Shown piece after piece: positions 1 through 10,991 of a DNA stretch of 64,000 nucleotides. The position numbers and the translations under genes were made by a program. The stretch comes from Massilia oculi (GTDB lineage: Bacteria; Pseudomonadota; Gammaproteobacteria; Burkholderiales; Burkholderiaceae_D): contig NZ_CP029343.1 of NCBI RefSeq assembly GCF_003143515.1, forward strand, positions 2,976,001-3,040,000, in the 5' to 3' direction. Numbering within the stretch: position 1 is the stretch's first letter; each line of letters starts with the position of its first letter. The notes below the pieces were generated by a model. That model saw only the letters and a list, made by a program, of their open reading frames with translations. It did no database searches and had not been told where the DNA came from.

Positions 1-1449
1 GCGGCGCACCAGGTAGGCCAGCAGGGTTTCGTGCGAGCCGACCGGCGCGTAGATGCGGCAAGCCTTGTCCAGGTTCTTGCTGCCCACGACCTGGTCGTAC
101 AGCGTCTCGCCCATGCCGTGCAGGCACTGGAACTCGTAGTTGCTGACCTGGTCCTGCCTGGCCCAGGTGTAGATCACCGACAGCGTGTGGGCGTTGTGGG
201 TGGCGAACTGCGGATACAGCACGTCGGCCGCAGCCAGCAGCTTGCGCGCGCACGTCAGGTAGGAGACGTCGGTGTACACCTTGCGCGTGTAGACCGGATA
301 GCCGGGCATGCCGTCGACCTGGGCGCGCTTGATCTCGGCATCCCAGTAGGCGCCCTTCACCAGGCGCACCATGAACTTCTGGCCGCTGCGCTTGGCCAGG
401 TCGACAAGAAAGTCGATCACGAACGGGCAGCGTTTCTGATAGGCCTGCACCACCAGTCCGATGCCTTCGAAGCCGGACAGCTCGGGATCGAACGCCAGCG
501 CTTCGAGCATGTCGAGCGAGATCTCGAGACGGTCGGCTTCCTCGGCGTCGATATTGATGCCGATGTTGTAGGTCTTGGCCAGCAGGACCAGGCTGCGCAC
601 GCGCGGCAGCAGCTCGCCCATCACGCGCGCGTATTGCGCACGGCTGTAGCGCGGATGCAGCGCCGACAGCTTGATCGAAATACCCGGACCGTCCTTGATG
701 CCGCGGCCATTGGAGGCCTTGCCGATCGCGTGGATGGCGGCTTCGTATGAGGCGTAATAATTCCTGGCGTCGCTTTCGGTCAGCGCCGCCTCGCCCAGCA
801 TGTCGTAGGAGTAGCGATAGCCGCGGGTCTCGTTGTCGCGGCTGTTCTTCAGCGCTTCGTCGATGGTCTGGCCGGTGACGAACTGGTTGCCCAGCATGCG
901 CATCGCCATGTCGACGCCCTTGCGGATCAGCGGTTCGCCGCCCTTCGCGATCAGGCGCGTGAGCGCCGAGCCGAGACCCTGCTCGCTATTGGTCGAGACC
1001 AGCTTGCCGGTGATGAGCAGGCCCCAGGTCGCGGCATTGACGAACAGCGACGGCGATTCGCCCAGGTGCTTGCGCCAGTCGCCGCGGCTGATCTTGTCGG
1101 CGATGAGGCGATCGGCGGTTTCGCTGTCCGGGATGCGCAGCAGCGCTTCTGCCAGGCACATCAGCGCGACGCCTTCGTCCGACGACAGCGAGAACTCGTG
1201 CATCAGCGCGTCCACGCCCGAGGCGCGGGTGCGCTTTTCGCGCACTGCCGAGACCAGGCGGTGCGCCAGCGGCTGGGCTTCTGCGCCGGGCGTTGCGCCT
1301 TGCGCCAGCAGCCATTGGACGGCCTCGGTTTCATCGCGGCGATAGGCGGCGGTGATGGCGGCGCGCAGGGGCGTCTGCCCGCGCTTGGTTTCAGCGTGGA
1401 GGGCGTCGAAGGGGACGAAGGTGGAGGCCGGGGAAGCAGCGATCTGCAT
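1..1449 (-). CDS. putA: Bifunctional proline dehydrogenase / P5C dehydrogenase PutA, N-terminal part
   Basis: This is the first 483 codons of a PutA-type enzyme; the rest lies beyond the left edge. PutA oxidises proline to glutamate through an FAD proline dehydrogenase domain and an NAD-dependent P5C dehydrogenase domain. Visible are the helical arm domain (about residues 20-130) and the PRODH barrel, with DAEEADRLEISLDMLE and KGAYWDAEIKRAQ as recognisable stretches. The protein begins directly in the arm region, so the ribbon-helix-helix DNA-binding domain of enterobacterial PutA is absent; this form should not repress its own gene. That fits the divergently transcribed Lrp-type regulator 212 bp away. 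The start is the ATG whose complement is at 1447-1449. Confidence 0.95.
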   Translation of the reverse strand, partial: MQIAASPASTFVPFDALHAETKRGQTPLRAAITAAYRRDETEAVQWLLAQGATPGAEAQPLAHRLVSAVREKRTRASGVDALMHEFSLSSDEGVALMCLAEALLRIPDSETADRLIADKISRGDWRKHLGESPSLFVNAATWGLLITGKLVSTNSEQGLGSALTRLIAKGGEPLIRKGVDMAMRMLGNQFVTGQTIDEALKNSRDNETRGYRYSYDMLGEAALTESDARNYYASYEAAIHAIGKASNGRGIKDGPGISIKLSALHPRYSRAQYARVMGELLPRVRSLVLLAKTYNIGINIDAEEADRLEISLDMLEALAFDPELSGFEGIGLVVQAYQKRCPFVIDFLVDLAKRSGQKFMVRLVKGAYWDAEIKRAQVDGMPGYPVYTRKVYTDVSYLTCARKLLAAADVLYPQFATHNAHTLSVIYTWARQDQVSNYEFQCLHGMGETLYDQVVGSKNLDKACRIYAPVGSHETLLAYLVRR

Positions 1450-1661
1450 GGCTATCTAGTCAAAAGAAAAAGTCACAACGAAGGGCACCGCACAGCAAAA
1501 GCGCCGTCCCACAAATGGTGGTCGGCGCGGTTTGTACGTCGGTGGAAATGATTCGATTGTAGAAGGAATTCTTCTGGATTTATTCTGTTTTTAAACCAGA
1601 CTAGCAATAGATAGTTTTTGATGCGACAATCTGACCGAATAAAATTAACGGGAGACACCCG

Positions 1662-2117
1662 ATGTTGGACAAGATCAGCAAGAAGATCCTCGCCGAGCTG
1701 CAGAACGACGGGCGCATCAGCAACGTGGAGCTGGCGGCACGGGTCAACCTGTCGCCCGCGGCCTGTCTCGAGCGCGTGCGCAAACTGCACGAATCGGGTT
1801 ACATCATGGGCTACACGGCCCAGCTCAATCCGCAGCTGCTCGACGTGTCGCTGCTGGTCTTCATCGAGGTCGTGCTCGATCGTACCACTCCCGAAGTCTT
1901 CGATGCGTTCAAGCAGAGCGTGCAGATGATTCCCGAGGTGCTGGAATGCCATATGGTGGCCGGCGGCTTCGACTACCTCGTCAAGGCGCGCGTCAAGGAC
2001 ATGGCGGCCTACCGCGAATTCCTGGGCAAGACCCTGTTGCAGAAGGGCGTGCGCGAAACCCATACCTATGCGGTGATGGAAGAAGTCAAGAATACGACCA
2101 AATTGCCGATCCGCTGA
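1662..2117 (+). CDS. Lrp/AsnC-family regulator, probable activator of putA
   Basis: A 151-residue Lrp-type protein with an N-terminal winged helix-turn-helix (about residues 3-60, including NVELAARVNLSPAACLERV) and a C-terminal RAM ligand-binding domain (about 65-140). The length is usual for the family. A purine-rich GGGAGA lies just upstream of the ATG, which is why this start was preferred to one 44 bases upstream in another frame. It is divergent from putA, the standard arrangement where an Lrp paralogue (PutR type) senses proline and activates putA. The link to putA is inferred from position and from the lack of an RHH domain in this PutA. Confidence 0.9.
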   Translation: MLDKISKKILAELQNDGRISNVELAARVNLSPAACLERVRKLHESGYIMGYTAQLNPQLLDVSLLVFIEVVLDRTTPEVFDAFKQSVQMIPEVLECHMVAGGFDYLVKARVKDMAAYREFLGKTLLQKGVRETHTYAVMEEVKNTTKLPIR

Positions 2118-2139
2118 GCACCAGCCAGCGCGTCAACGT

Positions 2140-2169
2140 AAAACGGCCAGGCATTTGCCTGGCCGTTTT
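2140..2169. terminator. Intrinsic terminator between convergent genes
   Basis: A perfect 13-bp stem (AAAACGGCCAGGC with its complement) closes a 4-base loop. A-rich and T-rich ends give it a U-tract in both directions, so it can end the Lrp gene on the plus strand and the LysR gene on the minus strand. Confidence 0.93.
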
Positions 2170-2216
2170 GTTTCACGTGAAGCAATTTGCTGCACTGATA
2201 CCCCGTGCTGGCGCTG

Positions 2217-3170
2217 TCAGACGACCTTGCGCACGCCGCTCTTCGAGGCGCTTTCCGCCATCGATTCCAGGTTCTTGCGCAGCCAGCGGTGGGCCGGGCT
2301 GCGGCCATCGCGTTCGTGCCACAGCATGTCCAGGTGCACGGCCGGCAGCTGCAACGGCAGCTCTTTCCAGATCAGCACGTCGGTCATGCCGGTCGAGACC
2401 ATCAAGTGTTTCGGCAGCACCGTGATCAGGTCGGAGTTCGCCACCACCCTGCCCGCCGTGAAGAACTGGTTCACGGTCAAGAGGATGCGGCGTTCGCGAC
2501 CGACCTGGGCCAGCGCCTCGTCGACCAGGCCGTGGGCACGGCCCGAGAAGCTCACCAGCAAGTGATTGGCCTTGCAATAGGTATCGAGATCGAGCTTTTC
2601 CTTGGCCAGTGGATGGTCCTTGCGCATCACGCACACATAGACGCCGGAATACAGGCGCTCGTGGCGGATCGGCGAACCGGTTTCGTACGACAGCTGGGCC
2701 GCGACGCCGGGGAAGAAGCCAACCGCCAGGTCAATATCGCCGCGCAACAGCATCGGACGCGGCTCGCGCGTCGTCAGCGGCACCATGCGGATGTTCACGC
2801 CCGGCGCCTCGCGTTCGATCGAGCGCATCAGGGATGGCAGCCACAGCGCAGCGGTCGCGTCGGCCATGGCCATGCGGAAGGTCGCCTGGGCCTTGGAGAC
2901 GTCGAAGGTCTCCGGCATCACCGCCGCTTCCAGCGCCGCCAGGGCCTGGCGCACGGCCGGCCACAGGGCTTCGGCGCGCGGGGTCGGTTTGACGCCATAG
3001 GCGGTGCGGATCAGGAGCTCGTCGCCCAGGCTTTCTCGTAGTCGCTTGATCGCATTCGACACCGCGGGCTGGGTCATGGCCAGGTGGCCGGCGGCGCGGG
3101 TCAGGTTTTGCTCGGTCATCACCGCGTCGAACACGCGCAGCAGATTCAGGTCAAGCGTCAGAAAGCTCAT
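2217..3170 (-). CDS. LysR-family regulator, NodD/LeuO-like subgroup
   Basis: A 317-residue LysR-type regulator. The N-terminal winged helix (about residues 8-67) contains LTRAAGHLAMTQPAVSNAIK, which with the opening DLNLLRVFDAV is characteristic of the NodD/SyrM/LeuO-like branch. The rest is a periplasmic-binding-protein-like effector domain. The inducer is unknown. It is divergent from a small membrane-protein gene, and a 54-bp imperfect dyad lies 16-69 bp upstream of its start, a plausible autoregulatory operator. Confidence 0.92.
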   Translation of the reverse strand: MSFLTLDLNLLRVFDAVMTEQNLTRAAGHLAMTQPAVSNAIKRLRESLGDELLIRTAYGVKPTPRAEALWPAVRQALAALEAAVMPETFDVSKAQATFRMAMADATAALWLPSLMRSIEREAPGVNIRMVPLTTREPRPMLLRGDIDLAVGFFPGVAAQLSYETGSPIRHERLYSGVYVCVMRKDHPLAKEKLDLDTYCKANHLLVSFSGRAHGLVDEALAQVGRERRILLTVNQFFTAGRVVANSDLITVLPKHLMVSTGMTDVLIWKELPLQLPAVHLDMLWHERDGRSPAHRWLRKNLESMAESASKSGVRKVV

Positions 3171-3185
3171 GGGTTTAAGGAGAAA

Positions 3186-3239
3186 ACTGTTGTGAATGCA
3201 GGAGTACGAGTAGTGTACTCCAAATCATTCACAAACAGT
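3186..3239. promoter_or_regulatory. Large interrupted dyad in the LysR / small-membrane-gene intergenic region
   Basis: Nested inverted blocks: GGAGTAC (3201-3207) with GTACTCC (3215-3221), TGTGAATG (3191-3198) with CATTCACA (3226-3233), and ACTGT (3186-3190) with ACAGT (3235-3239). The centre is 7 bases and the arms are about 20-25 bases with small bulges. It sits immediately upstream of the LysR start and in the promoter region of the divergent 94-residue gene. It could be a LysR operator or a 5' UTR hairpin. Confidence 0.7.
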
Positions 3240-3319
3240 ATAAGGGCCATCAGGGAACAAAATTAGATTTATATGTTGCGACGCACTATAGTTCTCAACA
3301 ATAACAGAACGAGCCTATC

Positions 3320-3604
3320 ATGTCTTCTACCGCCACCCTAGTCCAAGCCGCCGCTGCCGTACCTTACGGCCAGGTGTTCAGCACCACCGTGTATCTTGCC
3401 CTGCTGGCTGGCTTCGTCCTGTTCTTCCGCCCGCTGCTGGTCGGCATCGGCCGCGCCCTGTACCTGACCGTGCGTCCACGCCGCAGCAAGGCCGAACAGG
3501 CCGCGCGCCGCGCCCTGGACGAAGCGCTGGCGCTCAAGCACAAGCTGGCCAGCCTGGATCCGGTGGACGCCGCCGAAGTGCGTGCAATGGGCATCCGCCA
3601 CTGA
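3320..3604 (+). CDS. Small single-pass membrane protein of unknown function
   Basis: A 94-residue protein with one clear hydrophobic segment (about residues 22-42, including VYLALLAGFVLFFRPLLVG) followed by a basic stretch (VRPRRSKAEQAARR) and a charged helical tail. The positive charges after the membrane segment suggest a cytoplasmic C-terminus. I do not recognise a family. It stands alone, is divergent from a LysR gene and is followed at once by a strong terminator, so it is a monocistronic unit, possibly controlled by that LysR protein. Confidence 0.75.
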   Translation: MSSTATLVQAAAAVPYGQVFSTTVYLALLAGFVLFFRPLLVGIGRALYLTVRPRRSKAEQAARRALDEALALKHKLASLDPVDAAEVRAMGIRH

Positions 3605-3626
3605 TTATTACCGAATTTCTCCCCTG

Positions 3627-3660
3627 ACGCGGTCTCCGGCAACGGACACCGCGTTTTTTT
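3627..3660 (+). terminator. Intrinsic terminator of the 94-residue membrane-protein gene
   Basis: The arms ACGCGGT and ACCGCGT, extended by TCCG/CGGA after one mismatch, enclose a GCAA tetraloop and are followed by seven T residues (3654-3660). Confidence 0.93.
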
Positions 3661-4260
3661 CGTCCCTGCCCCCTCCGTCGCACGCCGTCACGGCCGCGCT
3701 CTTCTGTTCTCCTCTGAAAAATGCCCGGATGTCGCTTCACGCCTGGTGACTTTGCGTTACCCGGGTTTTCTCGGCTTTTTTATTTAACAAAGTTCACAAT
3801 AAGTCAAAATTATCTCAAGTTCGTCGGATCATTGCGATGCGAATTAGCGTACTGATCGGTGTATTTAGTCACTACTTAGGATGATTTTATAAGAATATAG
3901 ATTAGAATCACATGAGGTTGGACTAGTCGAATATTTTTTTGAAGATAAAGGTAAATTCATGAAATATCATCGCAACTTAACTGTAATATGCTGTGTGTTC
4001 AACAAAGTTCACATTGTAGATATCGATGGTAGCGACTTACGGTAATGGTGTGGACAAGCGAAATCAGTCGACCAACAAGCGTGAAAAAGCGCTGTTCGAA
4101 TTTGACCGGGAGTAGCAGGCGAGAACGGGCGAATATGGCTGGATGAAAGTCAGCGTTCAGGGACGTGCGGATGCCGCATGCCGGGCATGCCGGTACGCGG
4201 TCAGGGAAGCTGAGGCGGGAAACAAAGAAGCCGGCAGAGTTGCCGGCTTGGGAGAAGAGA
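3661..4260. other. Gene-free, AT-rich island
   Basis: No convincing gene lies in these 600 bases. From about 3775 to 4060 the base composition is much more AT-rich than anything nearby. The only open frame with a plausible start there is a 28-codon one beginning at 3959, which has a weak ribosome-binding site and no recognisable family. The segment contains a 13-base direct repeat. It could hold a small RNA, an acquired remnant or an extended regulatory region; nothing in the sequence decides between these. Confidence 0.6.
3786..4013. repeat. 13-base direct repeat pair inside the AT-rich island
   Basis: AACAAAGTTCACA occurs at 3786-3798 and again at 4001-4013 in the same orientation, 215 bases apart, with further similarity just beyond (AAT against TTG). 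The two copies bracket the most AT-rich stretch. Confidence 0.75.
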
Positions 4261-5062
<802 letters not shown>

Positions 5063-5160
5063 CTATCGGAACGCGCATTATGCCTGAAAACACGGCATTC
5101 GCCCCAGGCTGGAGCACGGATTGCCCAATGGTTGTGCGGTTTCCAGGCCCCTGGCGGGAC

Positions 5161-5802
5161 TCAGGCCGCCTTTTCCTGCAGCTTCAGCAAATGGTAGTAG
5201 ACCATGCCCGCCTTGTCGGCGCGCACCGCTTCCCAACCCATCAGCCAGTCGGGGATGTCGTCGCCCTCGGTCGGCAACGGCACCTCGGCTTCGGCATACA
5301 CCATGCCGCCTTCGAGCAGCAGCGCCGCGCACAGCGGCAGGGTCTTGGCCAGCAGATTCTGTTGATAAGGCGGATCGAGGAAGATCACGTCGAAGCGCTG
5401 GCCGCGGGTGGCCAGGTCGCGCGCCAGGGTCAGGGCGTCGGCGCGCAGGACGGTGATGTTGTCGGCCTTGAGCTTGTCGCGGTTGGCTTCGAGCTGGCGC
5501 ACGGCCGGGGCGTGGTTGTCGACCATCGTCACTTTCGCCGCGCCGCGGCTGGCCGCCTCGAAGCCGAGCACGCCGGAACCCGCGTACAGGTCGAGCACAA
5601 TGGCCTGGTCCCAGTCGCTGCCGAGCTGGTGGTTGATCCAGTTGAAGACGGTTTCGCGCACGCGGTCTGGGGTGGGACGCAGGCCGAGGGCGTCGACCAC
5701 CGGCAGCAGCGTGCGTTTCCAGGCGCCGCCGATGATGCGGACCTGATGCTGGGCCATGCGCGGCGCGCCGTGGGGTTTGGCGGCCTCGGGCCTCGATTTC
5801 AT
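5161..5802 (-). CDS. rsmD: 16S rRNA (guanine-966 N2)-methyltransferase RsmD
   Basis: The protein methylates G966 of 16S rRNA during small-subunit assembly. Diagnostic segments are VRIIGGAWKRTLLPV near the start, RPTPDRVRETVFNWI, the SAM-binding LDLYAGSGVLGFEAASRGA, and the catalytic DPPY (in VIFLDPPYQQ). The ATG at 5802 was chosen; the frame is open to a GTG at 5826 and an ATG at 5817, and family members often begin nearer the VRIIGG motif (ATG at 5757), so the start is uncertain. The usual neighbour ftsY is not upstream; a DUF6279 lipoprotein gene is there instead. Confidence 0.95.
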   Translation of the reverse strand: MKSRPEAAKPHGAPRMAQHQVRIIGGAWKRTLLPVVDALGLRPTPDRVRETVFNWINHQLGSDWDQAIVLDLYAGSGVLGFEAASRGAAKVTMVDNHAPAVRQLEANRDKLKADNITVLRADALTLARDLATRGQRFDVIFLDPPYQQNLLAKTLPLCAALLLEGGMVYAEAEVPLPTEGDDIPDWLMGWEAVRADKAGMVYYHLLKLQEKAA

Positions 5803-5861
5803 GGACTTTCTTTGCATGGGCGGCACTATAGCATGCAGGTTTATGCGGTTTGCCGCCGACG

Positions 5862-6755
5862 TTATTTACCCGCTGCCAATGCTTCGAAATCATTGATCCA
5901 GCCCTGCATCCGCTGTTGCGCATGGGCCTTCTGCTCCGGCGTCGCCAGTTTGATCGCGGTCAGGATGTATTTCGTCGTATGGTCGATGCTGGCGTCATAG
6001 AAAGCCTTGCGCTCGGGCGACTCCATGCGTGTGAACAACTCGCGCATCAGGCCTTGTACCTTGGCCGTGGTCTGCTCGCGGTTGAGCTTTTTCTGTTGCA
6101 CCTCTTGCAGCAGCGCCAGGATGCGGCGCTGGCGGTACTGGCGCTCCTCCAGCCACTGCTGGTTGTCGAGCGGACGCAGGTCGGAGGCGCGGCGCAGGGC
6201 GGCTTCCTGCTCGTTGCTGAAGCGGCCGAACCACAGCTCCATCTGCTCCATCGACTTCTTGAAGCGCGCGCGCTGGCGCTTCTCGACGCTGCCGCTCATG
6301 AACTTGCGGCGGTATTCCTCGTTCTTGTCCTTGAACTTCTTGTCGATATGGGCGATTTGCGCGGGGGTAATCGACATGGCCAGCGTCGTCAGTTCCGGCA
6401 CCGCGCGCTGGGACAGGCGTTCGCCGCGCACGCGGATCTCGCGGTAGGCCTGGAGCAGGTCGGCCTGGCTCGGGTTGCCGCCCAGTTTTTGCTTGAAATT
6501 GCCTAATAAAGCGGCATAGTCGCGCAACTGGGTCTGGCGATGCCATTGGAACAATCCATTGATGTCGCGCTTGGCGATGTCGGCCTGTTGTCCTTCGAAG
6601 TCGACATAGGAATTCATCCACCAGTACAGTAAGGTGTCCCCTTGGTTATACGAGAAGCGAATGGTGCTGCAACCGGCCGCCAGCGCCATCAAGGCAATCG
6701 CGAATAACGCAATGGTGCGCCGGAACAAGGTATTTCGCATGCTAGAATTTTTCAT
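5862..6755 (-). CDS. DUF6279-family lipoprotein
   Basis: A lipoprotein with signal sequence RRTIALFAIALMALAAGC; the lipobox LAAGC marks the lipidated cysteine. The mature part is charged and helical, with IRFSYNQGDTLLYWWMNSYV just after the cysteine, the hallmark of the DUF6279 family. The cellular role is unknown. The open frame extends to 6821, but that would overlap glmU, and an ATG at 6755 or 6740 puts the signal peptide at the N-terminus; 6755 is given here. The gene is divergent from glmU with only about 25 bp between starts. Confidence 0.88.
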   Translation of the reverse strand: MKNSSMRNTLFRRTIALFAIALMALAAGCSTIRFSYNQGDTLLYWWMNSYVDFEGQQADIAKRDINGLFQWHRQTQLRDYAALLGNFKQKLGGNPSQADLLQAYREIRVRGERLSQRAVPELTTLAMSITPAQIAHIDKKFKDKNEEYRRKFMSGSVEKRQRARFKKSMEQMELWFGRFSNEQEAALRRASDLRPLDNQQWLEERQYRQRRILALLQEVQQKKLNREQTTAKVQGLMRELFTRMESPERKAFYDASIDHTTKYILTAIKLATPEQKAHAQQRMQGWINDFEALAAGK

Positions 6756-6780
6756 ATTTTCAACTTTTTGAGAACGGCTT

Positions 6781-8157
6781 ATGAACGTTGTGATCCTCGC
6801 CGCCGGCATGGGAAAGCGCATGCAGTCCGCCCTGCCGAAAGTCCTGCATCCATTGGCTGGTAAGCCGCTGTTGCGTCACGTTATCGATACGGCACGTAGC
6901 CTGAGTCCGCAGAAATTATGTGTGATTTACGGGCACGGCGGCGCAGCGGTGCCCGATATGGTGTCCGCGCTGGCGCAAGAAACCGGCGTCACCATCGACA
7001 CCGCCCTGCAGCAGCCGCAGCTGGGCACCGGCCATGCGGTGATGCAGGCCGTGCCGCAACTGGACGATGGCAGCGCCACCCTGGTGCTGTATGGCGACGT
7101 GCCGCTGACGACGGCGGACACGCTGCGCCGCCTGGTCGAGGCCGCAGGAAGCGACAAGTTGGGCATCCTGACGGTCGAACAGGCCAACCCCTTCGGCCTG
7201 GGCCGCATCGTGCGCGAGAACGGCAAGATCGCGCGCATCGTGGAAGAAAAAGATGCCAGCGAGGCCGAGCGCGCCATCCGCGAAATCAATAGCGGCATCA
7301 TGGCGGTTCCGACCCGCCACCTCAAGAAGTGGCTGGCTGCGCTGTCCAACAACAATGCCCAGGGCGAGTACTACCTCACCGACATCGTGGCCCAGGCCGT
7401 GGCGGACGGCGTGCCGGTCGTGTCAGCGCAACCGTCGGGCGAATGGGAAGTGGCCGGCGTGAACAGCAAGGTGCAACTGGCCGAACTCGAGCGTCGCCAT
7501 CAACTGAATATCGCCCATGCCCTGCTGGAAAAAGGCGTGACCTTGATGGACCCGGCGCGCATCGATGTGCGCGGCGAACTGATTTGCGGCCGTGATGTCG
7601 TCATCGACGTCGGCTGCGTCTTCGAAGGTAAAGTGGAACTGGCCGACGGCGTGAAGATTGGCGCCAACTGCGTGCTGGTCGGCGCCACGGTCGGTCCTGG
7701 GGCCAACATCAAGCCGTTCTGCCATATCGAAGGCGCCGCCATTGGCGCCGCCTCGCAGATCGGACCGTATGCGCGCCTGCGTCCGGGCACCGAGCTGGGC
7801 GAGGACGTCCATGTGGGTAACTTTGTCGAGGTCAAGAACAGCACCGTGGCGGCGCACAGCAAGGCCAACCACCTGGCCTATATCGGCGACGCCACCGTTG
7901 GCTCACGTGTGAACATCGGCGCCGGCGTCATTACCTGCAACTACGACGGCGCCAACAAGTTCCGTACCGTGATCGAAGACGAGGTGTTCGTGGGCAGCGA
8001 CAGCCAGCTGGTGGCGCCGGTGACGATCGGCAAGGGCGCGACGATTGGCGCCGGCACCACGCTGACCAAGGATGCGCCGGCCGGCAAGCTGACGATTTCG
8101 CGGCCCAAGCAAATCACCATCGAAGGATGGAAGCGTCCAGTGAAAGTGAAGAAGTAA
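6781..8157 (+). CDS. glmU: Bifunctional GlmU: GlcNAc-1-P uridyltransferase / GlcN-1-P acetyltransferase
   Basis: At 458 residues the length is normal. It makes UDP-GlcNAc for peptidoglycan and lipopolysaccharide in two steps. The N-terminal Rossmann-like domain opens with [20 protein letters not shown], the sugar-nucleotide signature, and contains YGDVPLT and GEYYLTDI. The C-terminal half is a left-handed beta helix of hexapeptide repeats with the acetyltransferase segment [28 protein letters not shown] (about residues 350-375) and [14 protein letters not shown]. It lies close to glmS, which makes its substrate precursor, with an Lrp gene in reverse orientation between them. Confidence 0.98.
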   Translation: MNVVILAAGMGKRMQSALPKVLHPLAGKPLLRHVIDTARSLSPQKLCVIYGHGGAAVPDMVSALAQETGVTIDTALQQPQLGTGHAVMQAVPQLDDGSATLVLYGDVPLTTADTLRRLVEAAGSDKLGILTVEQANPFGLGRIVRENGKIARIVEEKDASEAERAIREINSGIMAVPTRHLKKWLAALSNNNAQGEYYLTDIVAQAVADGVPVVSAQPSGEWEVAGVNSKVQLAELERRHQLNIAHALLEKGVTLMDPARIDVRGELICGRDVVIDVGCVFEGKVELADGVKIGANCVLVGATVGPGANIKPFCHIEGAAIGAASQIGPYARLRPGTELGEDVHVGNFVEVKNSTVAAHSKANHLAYIGDATVGSRVNIGAGVITCNYDGANKFRTVIEDEVFVGSDSQLVAPVTIGKGATIGAGTTLTKDAPAGKLTISRPKQITIEGWKRPVKVKK

Positions 8158-8176
8158 TCCACCGGCTGTCGACAGG

Positions 8177-8265
8177 GTAATCACAGGAAGTGAACAAGAT
8201 AAACACAGGCTTTTACCGTGCTTACCCACTGTTCATTCACCTGGTCTTCCACAATATTATCCACA
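8177..8265 (+). promoter_or_regulatory. Perfect DnaA box with degenerate same-strand copies
   Basis: TTATCCACA, a perfect match to the DnaA-box consensus, is at 8257-8265. In the same orientation upstream are TCTTCCACA ending at 8253 (7 of 9) and two weaker TAxxCACA-like sequences ending in CACAGG at 8187 and 8209 (6 of 9). They lie in the glmU-lrp interval. One perfect box can arise by chance; the same-strand run makes it worth noting. No replication gene is adjacent. Confidence 0.4.
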
Positions 8266-8281
8266 GGCTGCGGACGGCGAT

Positions 8282-8752
8282 CTAGACGGCGATCCGGGTG
8301 TCGAATTTGCTGCGGTGGGTCGAAAAATAGGCTTTCACGTTGCGCACGTTGGCGTGCGACGTGAACAGCCGGTGCGCCAGCGCGTGGTAGGCCGGCATGT
8401 CGGCGACCTGCACGACCAGCACGAAATCGGGGCCTGGCGACACCCGGTAGCACTGCAGCACGGCCGCTTCCCTGGCGGCCAGGTTCTCGAACTCTTCCAT
8501 GCGCTCGGCGGCCTGCACGTCGAGCGTGATCTCGACGATGGCGGACAGGCGGCTGCCGACCTTGTCGGGCGCCACGATCGCGACCTGGCGCTCGATGACG
8601 CCACTTTCCGTCAGCTGCTTTACGCGGCGCAGGCAGGTCGGCGGCGACACGTGCACGAGCGCCGCCAGTTCGGCGTTCGTATGCGATGCGTCAGTTTGCA
8701 AAATAGTCAGGATGCGACGATCGACGTCGTCGAGAGCAGGCAGTTCGGTCAT
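8282..8752 (-). CDS. Lrp/AsnC-family regulator between glmU and glmS
   Basis: A 156-residue Lrp-type regulator. The winged helix (about residues 8-66) includes NAELAALVHVSPPTCLRRV, followed by the RAM domain with VLQCYRVSPGPDFVLVVQV. The start fits a normal family length. It is convergent with glmU and divergent from glmS, whose promoter lies in the 162 bp between their starts. Whether it regulates glmS, itself or an unlinked amino-acid gene cannot be told; Lrp proteins usually respond to amino acids. Confidence 0.92.
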   Translation of the reverse strand: MTELPALDDVDRRILTILQTDASHTNAELAALVHVSPPTCLRRVKQLTESGVIERQVAIVAPDKVGSRLSAIVEITLDVQAAERMEEFENLAAREAAVLQCYRVSPGPDFVLVVQVADMPAYHALAHRLFTSHANVRNVKAYFSTHRSKFDTRIAV

Positions 8753-8914
8753 CTTGGTGAAATATTCAATAAATTTTATGAGATATATGGAACAATATTT
8801 CTCGGTCGAGCACAGATGAAATAATCTAACAAAATTAGCCGCGCACTGTAAGCTTATTTCATTCAGATTGCTCTACGATAAGACTCAACAGTTTTTCATC
8901 CAGAGAGGTTAGCC

Positions 8915-10744
<1,830 letters not shown>

Positions 10745-10808
10745 AGAGATACGCTCCAAACGCGTAAGTAGGTGAGAATTCAACTCATCCCCCACTTCGC
10801 ATCTGAAA

Positions 10809-10845
10809 AAAGCCCATGGACGTCGGTCCATGGGCTTTCTCTTTT
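10809..10845 (+). terminator. Intrinsic terminator of glmS
   Basis: A perfect 13-bp stem, AAAGCCCATGGAC with its complement, closes a GTCG loop (10822-10825) and is followed by TCTCTTTT. Confidence 0.95.
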
Positions 10846-10900
10846 AGACGCTTAGACACGCTGCAACATACCACTGGATTTTCAATGTATTTCGATGTAG

Positions 10901-10971
10901 ACTTCGATGTATTACAGTGAAACGAGCAGAACGTGCGGCTTGTGCGTGCTCGTAAACTTCGATGTATTACA
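10901..10971. repeat. 16-base direct repeats upstream of the antitoxin-like gene
   Basis: ACTTCGATGTATTACA occurs exactly at 10901-10916 and 10956-10971, 55 bp apart. A partial third copy, AATGTATTTCGATGTA, lies at 10884-10899. They end 20 bp before the start of the next gene and look like operator sites for an autoregulated unit. The surroundings are more AT-rich than the housekeeping genes. Confidence 0.75.
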
Positions 10972-10991
10972 ACCAAAATCCAGGAGTAACC

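Noticed and set aside
3959..4045. 28-codon open frame in the AT-rich island
   Set aside because: Weak ribosome-binding site, no recognisable family and no neighbour to support it. It is left as part of the gene-free island.
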